Shown here in pieces: positions 1 to 7,372 of a stretch of DNA of 15,232 nt (its first letter is position 1; each line of letters begins with the position of its first letter). Both the position numbers and the translations under genes were made by a program. This stretch comes from Gammaproteobacteria bacterium RIFCSPHIGHO2_12_FULL_45_12 (lineage in GTDB: Bacteria > Pseudomonadota > Gammaproteobacteria > DSM-16500): NCBI GenBank assembly GCA_001801665.1, contig MGYH01000043.1, forward strand, positions 1 to 15,232, written 5' to 3'. The notes under the pieces are model-generated. The model saw nothing but the letters and a program-made list of their open reading frames with translations. It was not told the origin of the DNA and did not search any database.

Positions 1-1
1 A

Positions 2-1513
2 ACCGCCTTATCCGATATACCGCTTTTAAGCAACAGCGGAGATGTCACAATCTGCTTTCAGTATTTCAAATCACTTCCTAATGAAAAAAAATGGTTTTTA
101 ATCGAAAAATTTGTTGAGAAGACGCCAACAATAGAAAAACGAAATCAGCTTGATATTATTTTAAAAGCAAACCCGGATATCGCAGCATGGCTAGATCAAC
201 TCCCTGAGTTTCAAGCGTATTATGTTTTTGAATTGCCTCTTTCTCACAATGAAACAAGACTATACTTTGCCGCAGAACGGGGATACACCCGGATAGTCAG
301 AGACCTGTTATCTTCAGGCGATCATGACATCAATGCCGCTAAGGAAAATGGCATCACCCCACTTTACATCGCCGCACAAGAGGGTCATCCTGATGTGGTG
401 AATGCCCTTTTAGAAAAAAACGGCATCGACATCAATGTCGCCAGGGCAAAAGGCACCACCCCACTTCACATCGCCGCACATAACGGTCATCTTAAGGTGG
501 TAAATGCCCTTTTAGCAAGAGAAGGTATTGACATCAATGCCGCTACTAAAAGTGGCAGCACCCCACTTCACTTCGCGGCACAAAATGATCATCATGATGT
601 GGTGAAGGCCCTTTTAGCAAGAGATGGCATCGACATCAATGCTGCTATGAGGGATGGCACCACCCCACTTTACATCGCCGCACAAAAGGGTCATCTTGAT
701 ATGGTGAAGGCCCTTTTAGCAAGAGATGGCATCGACATCAATGCCGCTACTAAAAGTGGCAGCACCCCACTTTACATCGCCGCACGAAAGGGTCATCTTG
801 AGGTAGTGAAGGCCCTTTTAGCAAGAGATGACATCAAGATCAATGCCGCTAAAACAGATGGTGCCACCTCACTTCACGTCGCGGCACAAAATGGTCATCA
901 TGAGGTGGTAAATGACCTTTTAAAAAAAGAGGGCATCAAGCTCAATGCTGCTATGAGGCATGGCGCCACCCCACTTTACATCGCCGCAGAAAATGGTCAC
1001 CTTGAGGTGGTGAATGCCCTTTTAGAAAAAGATGGCATCGACATCAATGCTGCTATGAGGCATGGCGCCACCCCACTTTACATCGCAGCAAGAAAAGGTC
1101 ATCTTCATGTGGTGAATGTCCTTCTAGCAAGAGACAACATCAACATCAATGCCGCTGCGATTGATGGCACCACCCCACTTTACGCTGCACGACACAATGG
1201 ACATGCCGATATTGTTGCGGCCATCTGCAAAGCAAAACTGCGGCAGTACAACAATGAGGTGAATAAACGAGAGGATAACCATTATAAAAACGCACTCTTT
1301 GGCATTTTAAAATTCGGCTATCCCGCTAAAGAAAAAAAAGCAGCTTCAAAAGCTTTGCTAGATGCCTTAAGCAATCAGCTTGTGCTGACTGACGATGAGA
1401 AGTATAAGCTTGAAGAAACAACACTTACTGCCAGAGAGAAGGGGGCACTTAAGCAGGGCGAATTAGGTGAAATTTATCGTGAATTACAGGCAGCAACACA
1501 CAGACTGAGATAA
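2..1513 (+). CDS. Ankyrin-repeat protein, 5' end outside the window
   Basis: The frame is open from base 2 to the stop at 1511-1513, giving 503 visible residues, so the gene begins upstream. The TTG at 233 lies inside this frame and is probably not the start. The first 80 or so residues carry no repeat. Then come about ten ankyrin units with a regular 34-residue period and the consensus TPLhIAAqnGHlevVnaLL followed by a linker like DINAA. The first unit (NETRLYFAAERGY) and the last (TPLYAARHNGH) are degenerate caps. The final 90 or so residues are helical and charged, with an FGILKFGYPAKEKKAASKAL stretch and a Glu-rich end. Ankyrin stacks bind proteins. In intracellular gammaproteobacteria many such proteins are secreted effectors, but neither secretion nor a partner can be read from the sequence. 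No other domain was recognised. Confidence 0.9.
   Translation, partial: TALSDIPLLSNSGDVTICFQYFKSLPNEKKWFLIEKFVEKTPTIEKRNQLDIILKANPDIAAWLDQLPEFQAYYVFELPLSHNETRLYFAAERGYTRIVRDLLSSGDHDINAAKENGITPLYIAAQEGHPDVVNALLEKNGIDINVARAKGTTPLHIAAHNGHLKVVNALLAREGIDINAATKSGSTPLHFAAQNDHHDVVKALLARDGIDINAAMRDGTTPLYIAAQKGHLDMVKALLARDGIDINAATKSGSTPLYIAARKGHLEVVKALLARDDIKINAAKTDGATSLHVAAQNGHHEVVNDLLKKEGIKLNAAMRHGATPLYIAAENGHLEVVNALLEKDGIDINAAMRHGATPLYIAARKGHLHVVNVLLARDNININAAAIDGTTPLYAARHNGHADIVAAICKAKLRQYNNEVNKREDNHYKNALFGILKFGYPAKEKKAASKALLDALSNQLVLTDDEKYKLEETTLTAREKGALKQGELGEIYRELQAATHRLR
531..1086 (+). repeat. 102-nt tandem repeats encoding ankyrin units
   Basis: The ankyrin units repeat at the DNA level with a 102-nt period. 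The 38 nt at 531-568 recur exactly at 735-772, two units downstream. About 43 nt at 942-984 recur at 1044-1086, one unit downstream. Identity at synonymous positions suggests recent duplication or gene conversion within the array. The array extends on both sides of these coordinates in more diverged form. Confidence 0.85.
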
Positions 1514-1549
1514 TCGACCAGCCAATAAGACTTGGTACATGACAATAGC

Positions 1550-1590
1550 CGCGGGCATGACAGGTTTTTTTGTCATGCACTGAGCCCGCG
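1550..1590. repeat. Interrupted hairpin after the ankyrin gene
   Basis: An outer 7-bp stem, CGCGGGC (1550-1556) with GCCCGCG (1584-1590), encloses a 6-bp stem, ATGACA (1557-1562) with TGTCAT (1571-1576). A 7-nt bulge lies on the right side. The T-run sits in the loop and no T-tract follows the right arm, so this is not a classical intrinsic terminator. It may still protect the 3' end of the ankyrin transcript. The word CATGACAGGTTTT in the left arm and loop recurs at 5888-5900. Confidence 0.55.
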
Positions 1591-1639
1591 ATACACTATA
1601 TTATTTGTCCAAAAAAAATCGTCTGAACAATGAATAATA

Positions 1640-1668
1640 TTGTCTTAATATCACATTTTTGATAGGAT
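1640..1668 (+). promoter_or_regulatory. Candidate promoter for the ccm operon
   Basis: A -35-like TTGTCT (1640-1645) is followed after 17 nt by TAGGAT (1663-1668), which is preceded by TGA as in an extended -10. Transcription would start near 1675, about 30 nt before the chosen ccmC start. Each hexamer matches the sigma-70 consensus at only four positions, so the call is tentative. Confidence 0.4.
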
Positions 1669-1704
1669 TTTGACCCACCTCAATCACTACAAGGTATGCA
1701 CGGA

Positions 1705-2436
1705 ATGTGGTCGTTCGTCAACACCCTGCTCTCGCCTAGGAAATTTTTTTCTTTTTCCAGTCGGCTCCTTCCCTGGCTGTCAGTTGCCTGCCTGTTATTG
1801 CTTGGCTATGGCCTTGTCGGCGCCCTGTGGCTTGCCCCTGCTGATGCTGTGCAAGGAGAGGGATTTCGCATCCTCTATGTCCATGCGCCTTCCGCCTTTC
1901 TCTCGCTCTTTATTTACGCCATGATGGCGGGCGCTGCCGCCGCATCGCTGGTATGGCGGCTCAAAATGGCCTCGCTCGTCATCAAACACAGCGCGCCCCT
2001 TGGTGCCTGCTTCACCTTTCTGGCGCTGCTGACGGGCAGCTTATGGGGCAAGCCCATGTGGGGAACCTGGTGGATTTGGGATGCACGCCTCACCTCTGAA
2101 TTAATTTTGCTATTCATGTATATTGGCATCCTGCTGCTCATCTCCGCTATCTCCACCAAAAAACGAGGTGAACGCGCTATTGCCATTTTCGTTTTAGTCG
2201 GTTTTGTCGATTTACCGATCATTCATTATTCTGTTTACTGGTGGAACACACTGCACCAAGGTGCCACCTTAAAACTGTTCGCACCCGCAACCATTGATGC
2301 GTCCATGCTCCACCCCTTAATGGCCATGATGGCAGCCTTTCTGCTGTATTACGCCATTGTGCTATTCATGCGTATGCGCTATGAATTAACCGTCGTTGAA
2401 ACGCGGCCTCACTGGCTGAAGGAGAAAACCAAATGA
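1705..2436 (+). CDS. ccmC: Heme exporter/chaperone CcmC
   Basis: CcmC is the inner-membrane protein of cytochrome c maturation System I that presents heme to CcmE. The 243-residue protein has six hydrophobic segments and the WWD-type heme motif WGTWWIWD at residues 119-126. Heme-ligating histidines fall at 60 (RILYVH) and 184 (NTLHQ), the same numbers as in E. coli CcmC. An in-frame ATG at 1696 leaves only 1 nt after the AAGG at 1691-1694. The ATG at 1705 gives 10 nt and an N-terminus (MWSFVNTLLSPRK) like that of E. coli, so it is preferred. The stop overlaps the ccmD start (ATGA). The gene is first in this operon, where many bacteria have ccmA and ccmB. Confidence 0.95.
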   Translation: MWSFVNTLLSPRKFFSFSSRLLPWLSVACLLLLGYGLVGALWLAPADAVQGEGFRILYVHAPSAFLSLFIYAMMAGAAAASLVWRLKMASLVIKHSAPLGACFTFLALLTGSLWGKPMWGTWWIWDARLTSELILLFMYIGILLLISAISTKKRGERAIAIFVLVGFVDLPIIHYSVYWWNTLHQGATLKLFAPATIDASMLHPLMAMMAAFLLYYAIVLFMRMRYELTVVETRPHWLKEKTK

Positions 2437-2582
2437 CCGCTTTTTCAAATTTTCTGCACATGGGCGGCTATGGCTGCTATGTCTGGCCAGCTTATGGCAG
2501 CGTACTCACCTTGTTATTAGTGCAATGGTTAATCCCACTACGTCGCTGGCACATTTTTTTGCGTAAGCACACTGATGAATAA
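2433..2582 (+). CDS. ccmD: Small heme exporter subunit CcmD
   Basis: This 49-codon frame fills the gap between ccmC and ccmE exactly. It overlaps the ccmC stop by 4 nt (ATGA) and the ccmE start by 8 nt. The product begins MTAFSNFLHMGGYGCYVWPA, resembling the FLxMGGYGxYVWxAY signature typical of CcmD. One hydrophobic segment follows (SVLTLLLVQWLIPL), then a basic tail (RRWHIFLRK). CcmD is a single-pass inner-membrane protein that associates with CcmC and helps release heme-loaded CcmE from it. Position, size and signature all agree. Confidence 0.92.
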   Translation: MTAFSNFLHMGGYGCYVWPAYGSVLTLLLVQWLIPLRRWHIFLRKHTDE

Positions 2583-3012
2583 GATTCATAAACAACGTTT
2601 ATATTATGTCAGCCTACTAATCATTGGCCTCTCAATTGCGACCGGCTTAATCCTTTATGCACTCAAACAAAATATGAATGCCTTTTTGACACCCAGCCAA
2701 TTAGCCGCCTCAACCATCCCCCGCAACCACCGCTTGCGCTTGGGAGGCATGGTTAAAAGACAAAGCATTAAACGTGACCCGCAGGGGTTAGGCGTCACGT
2801 TTGTCGTCACCGATTTGAAAAGTGACATTACCGTGCGCTATACCGGCGTGTTACCTGACTTGTTCCGCGAAGGAAAAGGCGTGATCGCCTTAGGCACCCT
2901 CACCTCGCAAGGCATTCTGATGGCACAGCAAATTTTAGCTAAACATGACGAAAATTATATGCCTAAAAACGTTTCACAAGTCATGGCGGACAAAACGACG
3001 GTTAACCACTAA
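2575..3012 (+). CDS. ccmE: Heme chaperone CcmE
   Basis: CcmE is a membrane-anchored periplasmic chaperone that binds heme covalently and passes it to CcmF. The 145-residue protein has an N-terminal anchor (residues 9-30) followed by an OB-fold-type domain with LRLGGMVKRQSI and LPDLFREGKGVIALG. The signature LAKHDENYMP places the heme-binding His at 124 and the accessory Tyr at 128, equivalent to E. coli His130 and Tyr134. The C-terminal tail is somewhat shorter than in E. coli. The start overlaps ccmD by 8 nt, consistent with coupled translation. Confidence 0.96.
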   Translation: MNKIHKQRLYYVSLLIIGLSIATGLILYALKQNMNAFLTPSQLAASTIPRNHRLRLGGMVKRQSIKRDPQGLGVTFVVTDLKSDITVRYTGVLPDLFREGKGVIALGTLTSQGILMAQQILAKHDENYMPKNVSQVMADKTTVNH

Positions 3013-3023
3013 AGGTACTCACC

Positions 3024-4922
3024 ATGTTAAGACTTCTCGGCGAAACATGTTTATTTCTCGCCTTGGCATTCGCCCTGTTACAAAGCGTGCTTCCCTTGTG
3101 GGGATATTATCGCTGCAACCCTTACGCGCTTCTGGCCGGACGACCTTGCATGCTGGGGCAGTTTATATGCGTGCTGCTTGCCTATGGCTTACTCACAACG
3201 GCTTTTGGCATCAATGATTTTTCCATTTTATATGTCGCCGCCAACTCGCATCCCTCATTACCCCTGATGTATCGACTCACCGCCGTCTGGGGGGCCCATG
3301 AAGGCTCCATCTTACTCTGGATTTTCATTTTAAATGGCTGGTCGCTTGCCTTCACCTATTTTGAAAGAAGCTATATCAACTTACCGTTGGTTCTAGCCAC
3401 CTTAGGGATCATGAGTGCCTGCTTTCTCTGTTTTTTGCTGTTCACCTCTAACCCATTTATCCTAGCCCCCCCTTATTTAACGGGCAATGACTTAAACCCC
3501 TTGCTTCAAGACCCAGGCTTTGTGATTCACCCACCCATGCTTTATACCGGCTATGTTGGCTTCGCCGTTGCTTTTGCCATCACTCAGGCCGCCCTGCTGC
3601 GGGGCACACTGGATACTGACTGGGCGCGCATCACACGCCATTTTGCCATGGCGGCCTGGTGCTTTTTGACCTTCGGCATCACCTTAGGCAGTTGGTGGGC
3701 TTACCGTGTACTCGGCTGGGGTGGATTCTGGTTTTGGGATCCCGTGGAAAATGCTTCCCTCTTACCCTGGATCGCGGGCACCGCGCTCATTCATGTTTTG
3801 GTCTTAACAGAGAAACGCGGCGTTGCCAAAAGCTGGTCAGCCTTATTGGCGATCATTTGTTTTGCCTTAAGTTTACTGGGTACGTTTTTAGTTCGTTCCG
3901 GTGTCCTCATTTCCGCGCACACTTTCGCAAACGACCCAAAGCGCGGGCTTTTTTTGCTGATTCTGTTAGCCATTTTACTCACCGCCGCGTTAAGCATTTA
4001 CATGATTCGCATGCCGAAAATCCAAACCAGACCCCCCGAACCCTTTACGCCTATTTCTCGCGAAACCGGTTTGCTCGCCAACAGCGCATTACTCACCGTG
4101 GCCATGCTAACCATCTTGCTTGGCACCCTTTACCCGCTCATAGTAGACGCATTGCATTTGGGTGCCGTTTCAGTTGGCGCACCTTACTTCAACACCGTCA
4201 TGCTTCCCCTTTTATTTATCACGATGACAATAATGGGGCTGGGACCGCTTTGTGCCTGGCAAACACAGTCTGCTCGAAAACTGTGGCAACTTGTCTCTAA
4301 AAATTTATTACTCAGTTATGCTTCCGCCGCCTTACTGATCTGGTATTTTACCGGCACAGTTGATTTCACCGCCATTGTCAGCGTGGGCTTAAGCTTCTGG
4401 ATCATCTTATCTTTACGAGGCTCACTGCGTTTTTTGAAAGGCATGTCGTTAGCACATTTTGGATTTGCCATACTGATCATGGGCATCATGCTTTCTGCCC
4501 TCTTAAGTCAAGAACGTGAAGTGCGAATCAAACCTGGCGATGCAGTGACGCTTGGCCCTTATCAATTTGTCTTTATCAGCACCAAAGGAGAGGTGGGTGC
4601 TAATTATCGCGGCATTCAGGCAGCGTTTGAGGTGTTAAAACAGACTCGCCACATTACCAACTTATATCCTGAAAAAAGAATTTACACCGTACGCGAAATG
4701 GTGATGACCAAAGTCGCGATTCATCCCGCCATTTTTCGCGATCTTTATATCGCGCTCGGTGAACCGCTAAATGACAATGATTGGTCTGTCAGAATTTATT
4801 ATAAACCCTTTATACGCTGGATATGGATGGGCGGCCTGCTCATGATGCTGGGCGGCATCCTTGCTTTATGGCAGCGAAAAACCCTGACCTCAAACGCTGC
4901 CTGGAGCGCACATGTCACTTAA
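3024..4922 (+). CDS. ccmF: Cytochrome c heme lyase subunit CcmF
   Basis: CcmF is the large inner-membrane component that takes heme from CcmE and ligates it to reduced apocytochrome c. The 632-residue protein is almost entirely hydrophobic segments and carries the WWD motif WGGFWFWD at residues 232-239. The four functional histidines appear at 169 (VIHPPMLYTG), 257 (IHVLVL), 299 (SAHTF) and 478 (LAHFGF), matching the arrangement known for E. coli CcmF. The family is usually about 640-660 residues, so this copy is full length. AAAGG at 3011-3015 lies 8 nt before the start and overlaps the ccmE stop. The 3' end overlaps ccmG by 11 nt. Confidence 0.97.
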   Translation: MLRLLGETCLFLALAFALLQSVLPLWGYYRCNPYALLAGRPCMLGQFICVLLAYGLLTTAFGINDFSILYVAANSHPSLPLMYRLTAVWGAHEGSILLWIFILNGWSLAFTYFERSYINLPLVLATLGIMSACFLCFLLFTSNPFILAPPYLTGNDLNPLLQDPGFVIHPPMLYTGYVGFAVAFAITQAALLRGTLDTDWARITRHFAMAAWCFLTFGITLGSWWAYRVLGWGGFWFWDPVENASLLPWIAGTALIHVLVLTEKRGVAKSWSALLAIICFALSLLGTFLVRSGVLISAHTFANDPKRGLFLLILLAILLTAALSIYMIRMPKIQTRPPEPFTPISRETGLLANSALLTVAMLTILLGTLYPLIVDALHLGAVSVGAPYFNTVMLPLLFITMTIMGLGPLCAWQTQSARKLWQLVSKNLLLSYASAALLIWYFTGTVDFTAIVSVGLSFWIILSLRGSLRFLKGMSLAHFGFAILIMGIMLSALLSQEREVRIKPGDAVTLGPYQFVFISTKGEVGANYRGIQAAFEVLKQTRHITNLYPEKRIYTVREMVMTKVAIHPAIFRDLYIALGEPLNDNDWSVRIYYKPFIRWIWMGGLLMMLGGILALWQRKTLTSNAAWSAHVT

Positions 4923-5463
4923 ATCAATTAAAACAATCCTCCCCTTTGCCATTTTATTTTTTTTGCTAATCCTATTATGGCGGGAACTTTTTGCGACCGA
5001 TTCACATGAATTGCCCTCACCCCTGATTGGCGAAACCCTTCCCCATTTTTCATTACCCAATCTTGGCGAACCCCATGTCAAGCTAACGCCTGATGACTTG
5101 AAAGGCCATGTCAGCCTGCTCAATGTCTGGGCCACTTGGTGCTATGCCTGCGGCACGGAACACGCCATGCTCATGAAAATAAGTCATCAATATCATGTTC
5201 CCATCTATGGCATCGACTACAAAGACAATCACGAGGATGCTGTGAGATGGCTAACGGAAAAAGGCAATCCTTATCAAAAAATTGGGGACGACCGCAACGG
5301 CGATGCGGCCATTGACCTGGGCGTTTATGGCACGCCAGAAACATTTGTCATTAACCCGCAAGGAAAAATTGTCTACCGTCAGGTCGGCGCCATTAACCAA
5401 GCCACTTGGGATAATATTCTTTACCCCATCATCCAGCAATATGAAGGCACCCCGCATGAATAG
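4912..5463 (+). CDS. ccmG: Thiol:disulfide oxidoreductase CcmG/DsbE
   Basis: CcmG is a periplasmic membrane-tethered thioredoxin-like protein that keeps the heme-binding cysteines of apocytochrome c (or CcmH) reduced. In this 183-residue protein an N-terminal anchor (about residues 9-24) is followed by the thioredoxin fold. The active site is WATWCYAC with Cys77 and Cys80, and the cis-proline region is YGTPETFVI. The CYAC dipeptide differs from the CPTC I recall for E. coli, but the flanking NVWATWC and EHAML residues are typical CcmG. GGAG at 4903-4906 sits 5 nt before the start. The 3' end overlaps ccmH by 8 nt. Confidence 0.95.
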   Translation: MSLKSIKTILPFAILFFLLILLWRELFATDSHELPSPLIGETLPHFSLPNLGEPHVKLTPDDLKGHVSLLNVWATWCYACGTEHAMLMKISHQYHVPIYGIDYKDNHEDAVRWLTEKGNPYQKIGDDRNGDAAIDLGVYGTPETFVINPQGKIVYRQVGAINQATWDNILYPIIQQYEGTPHE

Positions 5464-5872
5464 CCAACGTCATTCGCTGTTTATTGTGATTTTTTGGCTG
5501 GGCCTTGCAACCGCCGCACAAGCCATCGGACAAGACCCTTATCCTTTTGCCTCACTCAAGGCAGCGCAACGTTTTCAGGCACTGACAAAGGAAATTCGCT
5601 GTGTGGTTTGTCAAAATCAAAACATCGCTGATTCAAACGCGCCCCTTGCCAATGATTTGCGGGATAAAGTATACCAAATGGTGAAAGCCAATCTGTCCGA
5701 TCATGATATTAAAGAATACATGGTCAAGCGTTACGGTGAATTTATTTTACTGCGTCCACGGCTTTCCAAATTAACGGCGCCTTTATGGCTATTGCCTCTG
5801 TTAGGCTTCATCACTGCCATCGCAAGCCTTGTCTGGTTGTTTCCGCGTCAAAAAAGTCACAAGGATGGGTGA
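5456..5872 (+). CDS. ccmH: Cytochrome c maturation protein CcmH, short form
   Basis: CcmH holds the redox-active motif that handles the apocytochrome cysteines together with CcmG. The 138-residue product has a signal peptide ending near ATAAQA (residues 18-23), the motif RCVVCQNQNI with Cys49 and Cys52, and one C-terminal membrane segment (about 112-130). The frame is open further upstream, to 5282 and beyond. ATG 5456 is preferred because it overlaps the ccmG stop by 8 nt, has AAGG 8 nt upstream and gives a proper signal peptide. The TPR (CcmI) domain fused to CcmH in E. coli is absent, and no ccmI follows. The operon appears to end here. Confidence 0.94.
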   Translation: MNSQRHSLFIVIFWLGLATAAQAIGQDPYPFASLKAAQRFQALTKEIRCVVCQNQNIADSNAPLANDLRDKVYQMVKANLSDHDIKEYMVKRYGEFILLRPRLSKLTAPLWLLPLLGFITAIASLVWLFPRQKSHKDG

Positions 5873-5935
5873 CTTGCGTTCCTAGCACATGACAGGTTTT
5901 GTGTTCTTAAACGAGTCAGTCAAACTCGCCTATTA

Positions 5936-5944
5936 TGGTATGAT
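5936..5944 (+). promoter_or_regulatory. Candidate extended -10 promoter for the rimB-like/rimK operon
   Basis: TGG followed directly by TATGAT (5939-5944) forms an extended -10 element. Transcription would start near 5951, about 30 nt ahead of the ATG at 5981. No convincing -35 is seen, which extended -10 promoters tolerate. The region between ccmH and this site has only a weak 5-bp stem (5912-5916 with 5924-5928) and no intrinsic terminator, so read-through from ccm is possible. Confidence 0.45.
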
Positions 5945-5980
5945 ATAAGATAGACTTTTTTCATTGATGGAATCGATTAG

Positions 5981-6457
5981 ATGCCGCCCAAAAATGACAT
6001 TATCATTATCAAACAGTTCAAAACTCACCCTACCATTGGCTGGCGAGAATGGGTCAGCTTGCCAGAATTGCATATTAATCGCATCAAAGCCAAAATTGAC
6101 ACCGGCGCGCGCACCTCGGCATTACATGCCTTTTCTCTGCGGCCTTTTACAGAGCAAGGTGAGTCAAAAATTCGCTTTGATATTCACCCGTTACAGCATA
6201 ATACTACCCATGTCATCACCTGCACCGCCACGGTGGTGGACAAGCGATTGGTCACTGATTCAGGGGGCCACACGGAGGAGCGTTTTGTCATCCACACGCC
6301 CGTGACTATTGCTGGACAAACCTGGTCAATCGAGATTACTCTCACCGAACGTGAGAACATGCTGTTTCGCATGCTCCTTGGAAGAAGCGCTCTACGTAAG
6401 CGTTTCAAAGTTAATCCAGCTCGCTCTTTTGTGACCACCAGGATAAAGACAAAATGA
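5981..6457 (+). CDS. Retropepsin-like protease of the RimB / 'ATP-dependent zinc protease' family
   Basis: The 158-residue protein carries the single-domain aspartic (retropepsin-like) signature AKIDTGARTSALHA with catalytic Asp40, and a second signature MLLGRSAL near residues 130-137. These are hallmarks of the family annotated as RimK-linked zinc protease (Pfam 05618). The older zinc-protease label is probably wrong, because the motif is that of an aspartic protease. In Pseudomonas a protein of this type, RimB, is encoded with RimK. No signal peptide is visible, so a cytoplasmic location is likely. The stop overlaps the rimK start by 4 nt (ATGA), indicating coupled expression. The natural substrate is unknown; trimming of RimK-modified proteins is an inference. 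Confidence 0.85.
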   Translation: MPPKNDIIIIKQFKTHPTIGWREWVSLPELHINRIKAKIDTGARTSALHAFSLRPFTEQGESKIRFDIHPLQHNTTHVITCTATVVDKRLVTDSGGHTEERFVIHTPVTIAGQTWSIEITLTERENMLFRMLLGRSALRKRFKVNPARSFVTTRIKTK

Positions 6458-7368
6458 AAATTGCCATTTTATCGCGCAAGCCTTCCCTTTACTCAACCAG
6501 CCGACTGGTTGAAGCCGCTCAGGCGCGTGGCCATCAGGCGGATGTGATTGACACACTGCGCTGCTACATGAATATCACCTCAGCTGACCCGAACATTCAC
6601 TACAAAGGTGTTGAGCTTGAGCAATATGACGCGGTTATTCCCCGCATTGGCGCGTCCATTACTTTTTATGGTGCCGCCGTGGTCAGGCAACTGGAAATGA
6701 TGGGGGTTTTTTGCGTCAACGATTCCGTTGCCATTACCCGAGGACGAGATAAATTACGCTCCTTGCAATTACTTTCAAAGAAAGGCATTGGCATGCCCAT
6801 CACCGGCTTTGCACATTCGCTGGATGAAATTACGGATTTAATTAAAATGGTTGGCGGGCCGCCACTGGTCATCAAATTTCTGGAAGGCACACAAGGCATT
6901 GGCGTGGTACTGGTTGAAACCACCAAAGCAGCGCGCAGTGTGCTTGAGGCTTTTTTGGGACTCAAGGTTAACATCATGGTGCAAGAATACATTCAAGAAT
7001 CAGGCGGTGCCGATATTCGCTGCTTTGTCATCGGCGGCAAAGTCGTCGCCGCTATGAAGCGGCAGTCCAGATCGCCTGAAGAATTTCGCTCCAACTTGCA
7101 TCGTGGCGGAACGGCCACCACGGCCACGGATATCACGGAAGAAGAAACCAACATGGCCGTTCGCGCCGCACACATCATTGGCTTGAATGTCGCAGGCATT
7201 GATATCGTCAGGTCCAATCGCGGGCCATTAATTATGGAAGTCAACGGCTCCCCGGGTTTGGAGGGAATAGAAAAGACCACCGGCATAGACGTGGCGGCTG
7301 AAATCATTCAATTTATTGAAACCGGCACGGAAGAGGCCAACGAGAAAGACTTTAATGGTCGGGGCTAA
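6454..7368 (+). CDS. rimK: Ribosomal protein S6 glutamate ligase RimK
   Basis: RimK is an ATP-grasp ligase that adds glutamate residues to the C-terminus of ribosomal protein S6 and can make poly-glutamate. The 304-residue product resembles the 300-residue E. coli enzyme from the first residue (MKIAILSR) onward. Recognisable blocks include YDAVIPRIGASITFYG, KFLEGTQGIGVVL in the ATP-grasp fold, DIRCFVIGGKVVAAM, FRSNLHRGG, and the metal- and ATP-binding MEVNGSPGLEGIEKTTG at residues 261-277. AGGA at 6440-6443 lies 10 nt before the start. The gene is translationally coupled to the RimB-like gene and converges with the DUF1704 gene, with only 4 bp between their stops. Confidence 0.96.
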   Translation: MKIAILSRKPSLYSTSRLVEAAQARGHQADVIDTLRCYMNITSADPNIHYKGVELEQYDAVIPRIGASITFYGAAVVRQLEMMGVFCVNDSVAITRGRDKLRSLQLLSKKGIGMPITGFAHSLDEITDLIKMVGGPPLVIKFLEGTQGIGVVLVETTKAARSVLEAFLGLKVNIMVQEYIQESGGADIRCFVIGGKVVAAMKRQSRSPEEFRSNLHRGGTATTATDITEEETNMAVRAAHIIGLNVAGIDIVRSNRGPLIMEVNGSPGLEGIEKTTGIDVAAEIIQFIETGTEEANEKDFNGRG

Positions 7369-7372
7369 CTTA

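Noticed and set aside
531..1086. CRISPR-like regular repeats
   Set aside because: The 102-nt period is in frame, has no spacers, and encodes ankyrin units.
1550..1590. Intrinsic terminator after the ankyrin gene
   Set aside because: The T-run is in the hairpin loop, not after the right arm.
1670..1924. 84-codon frame upstream of and overlapping ccmC
   Set aside because: It starts with TTG without a ribosome binding site and runs out of frame through ccmC.
1795..2222. Minus-strand frames opposite ccmC
   Set aside because: They are shadows of the ccmC coding sequence with no motif of their own.
3659..4300. 213-codon frame inside ccmF
   Set aside because: It lies out of frame within the well-supported ccmF gene, and its translation is rich in Arg/His with no recognisable motif.
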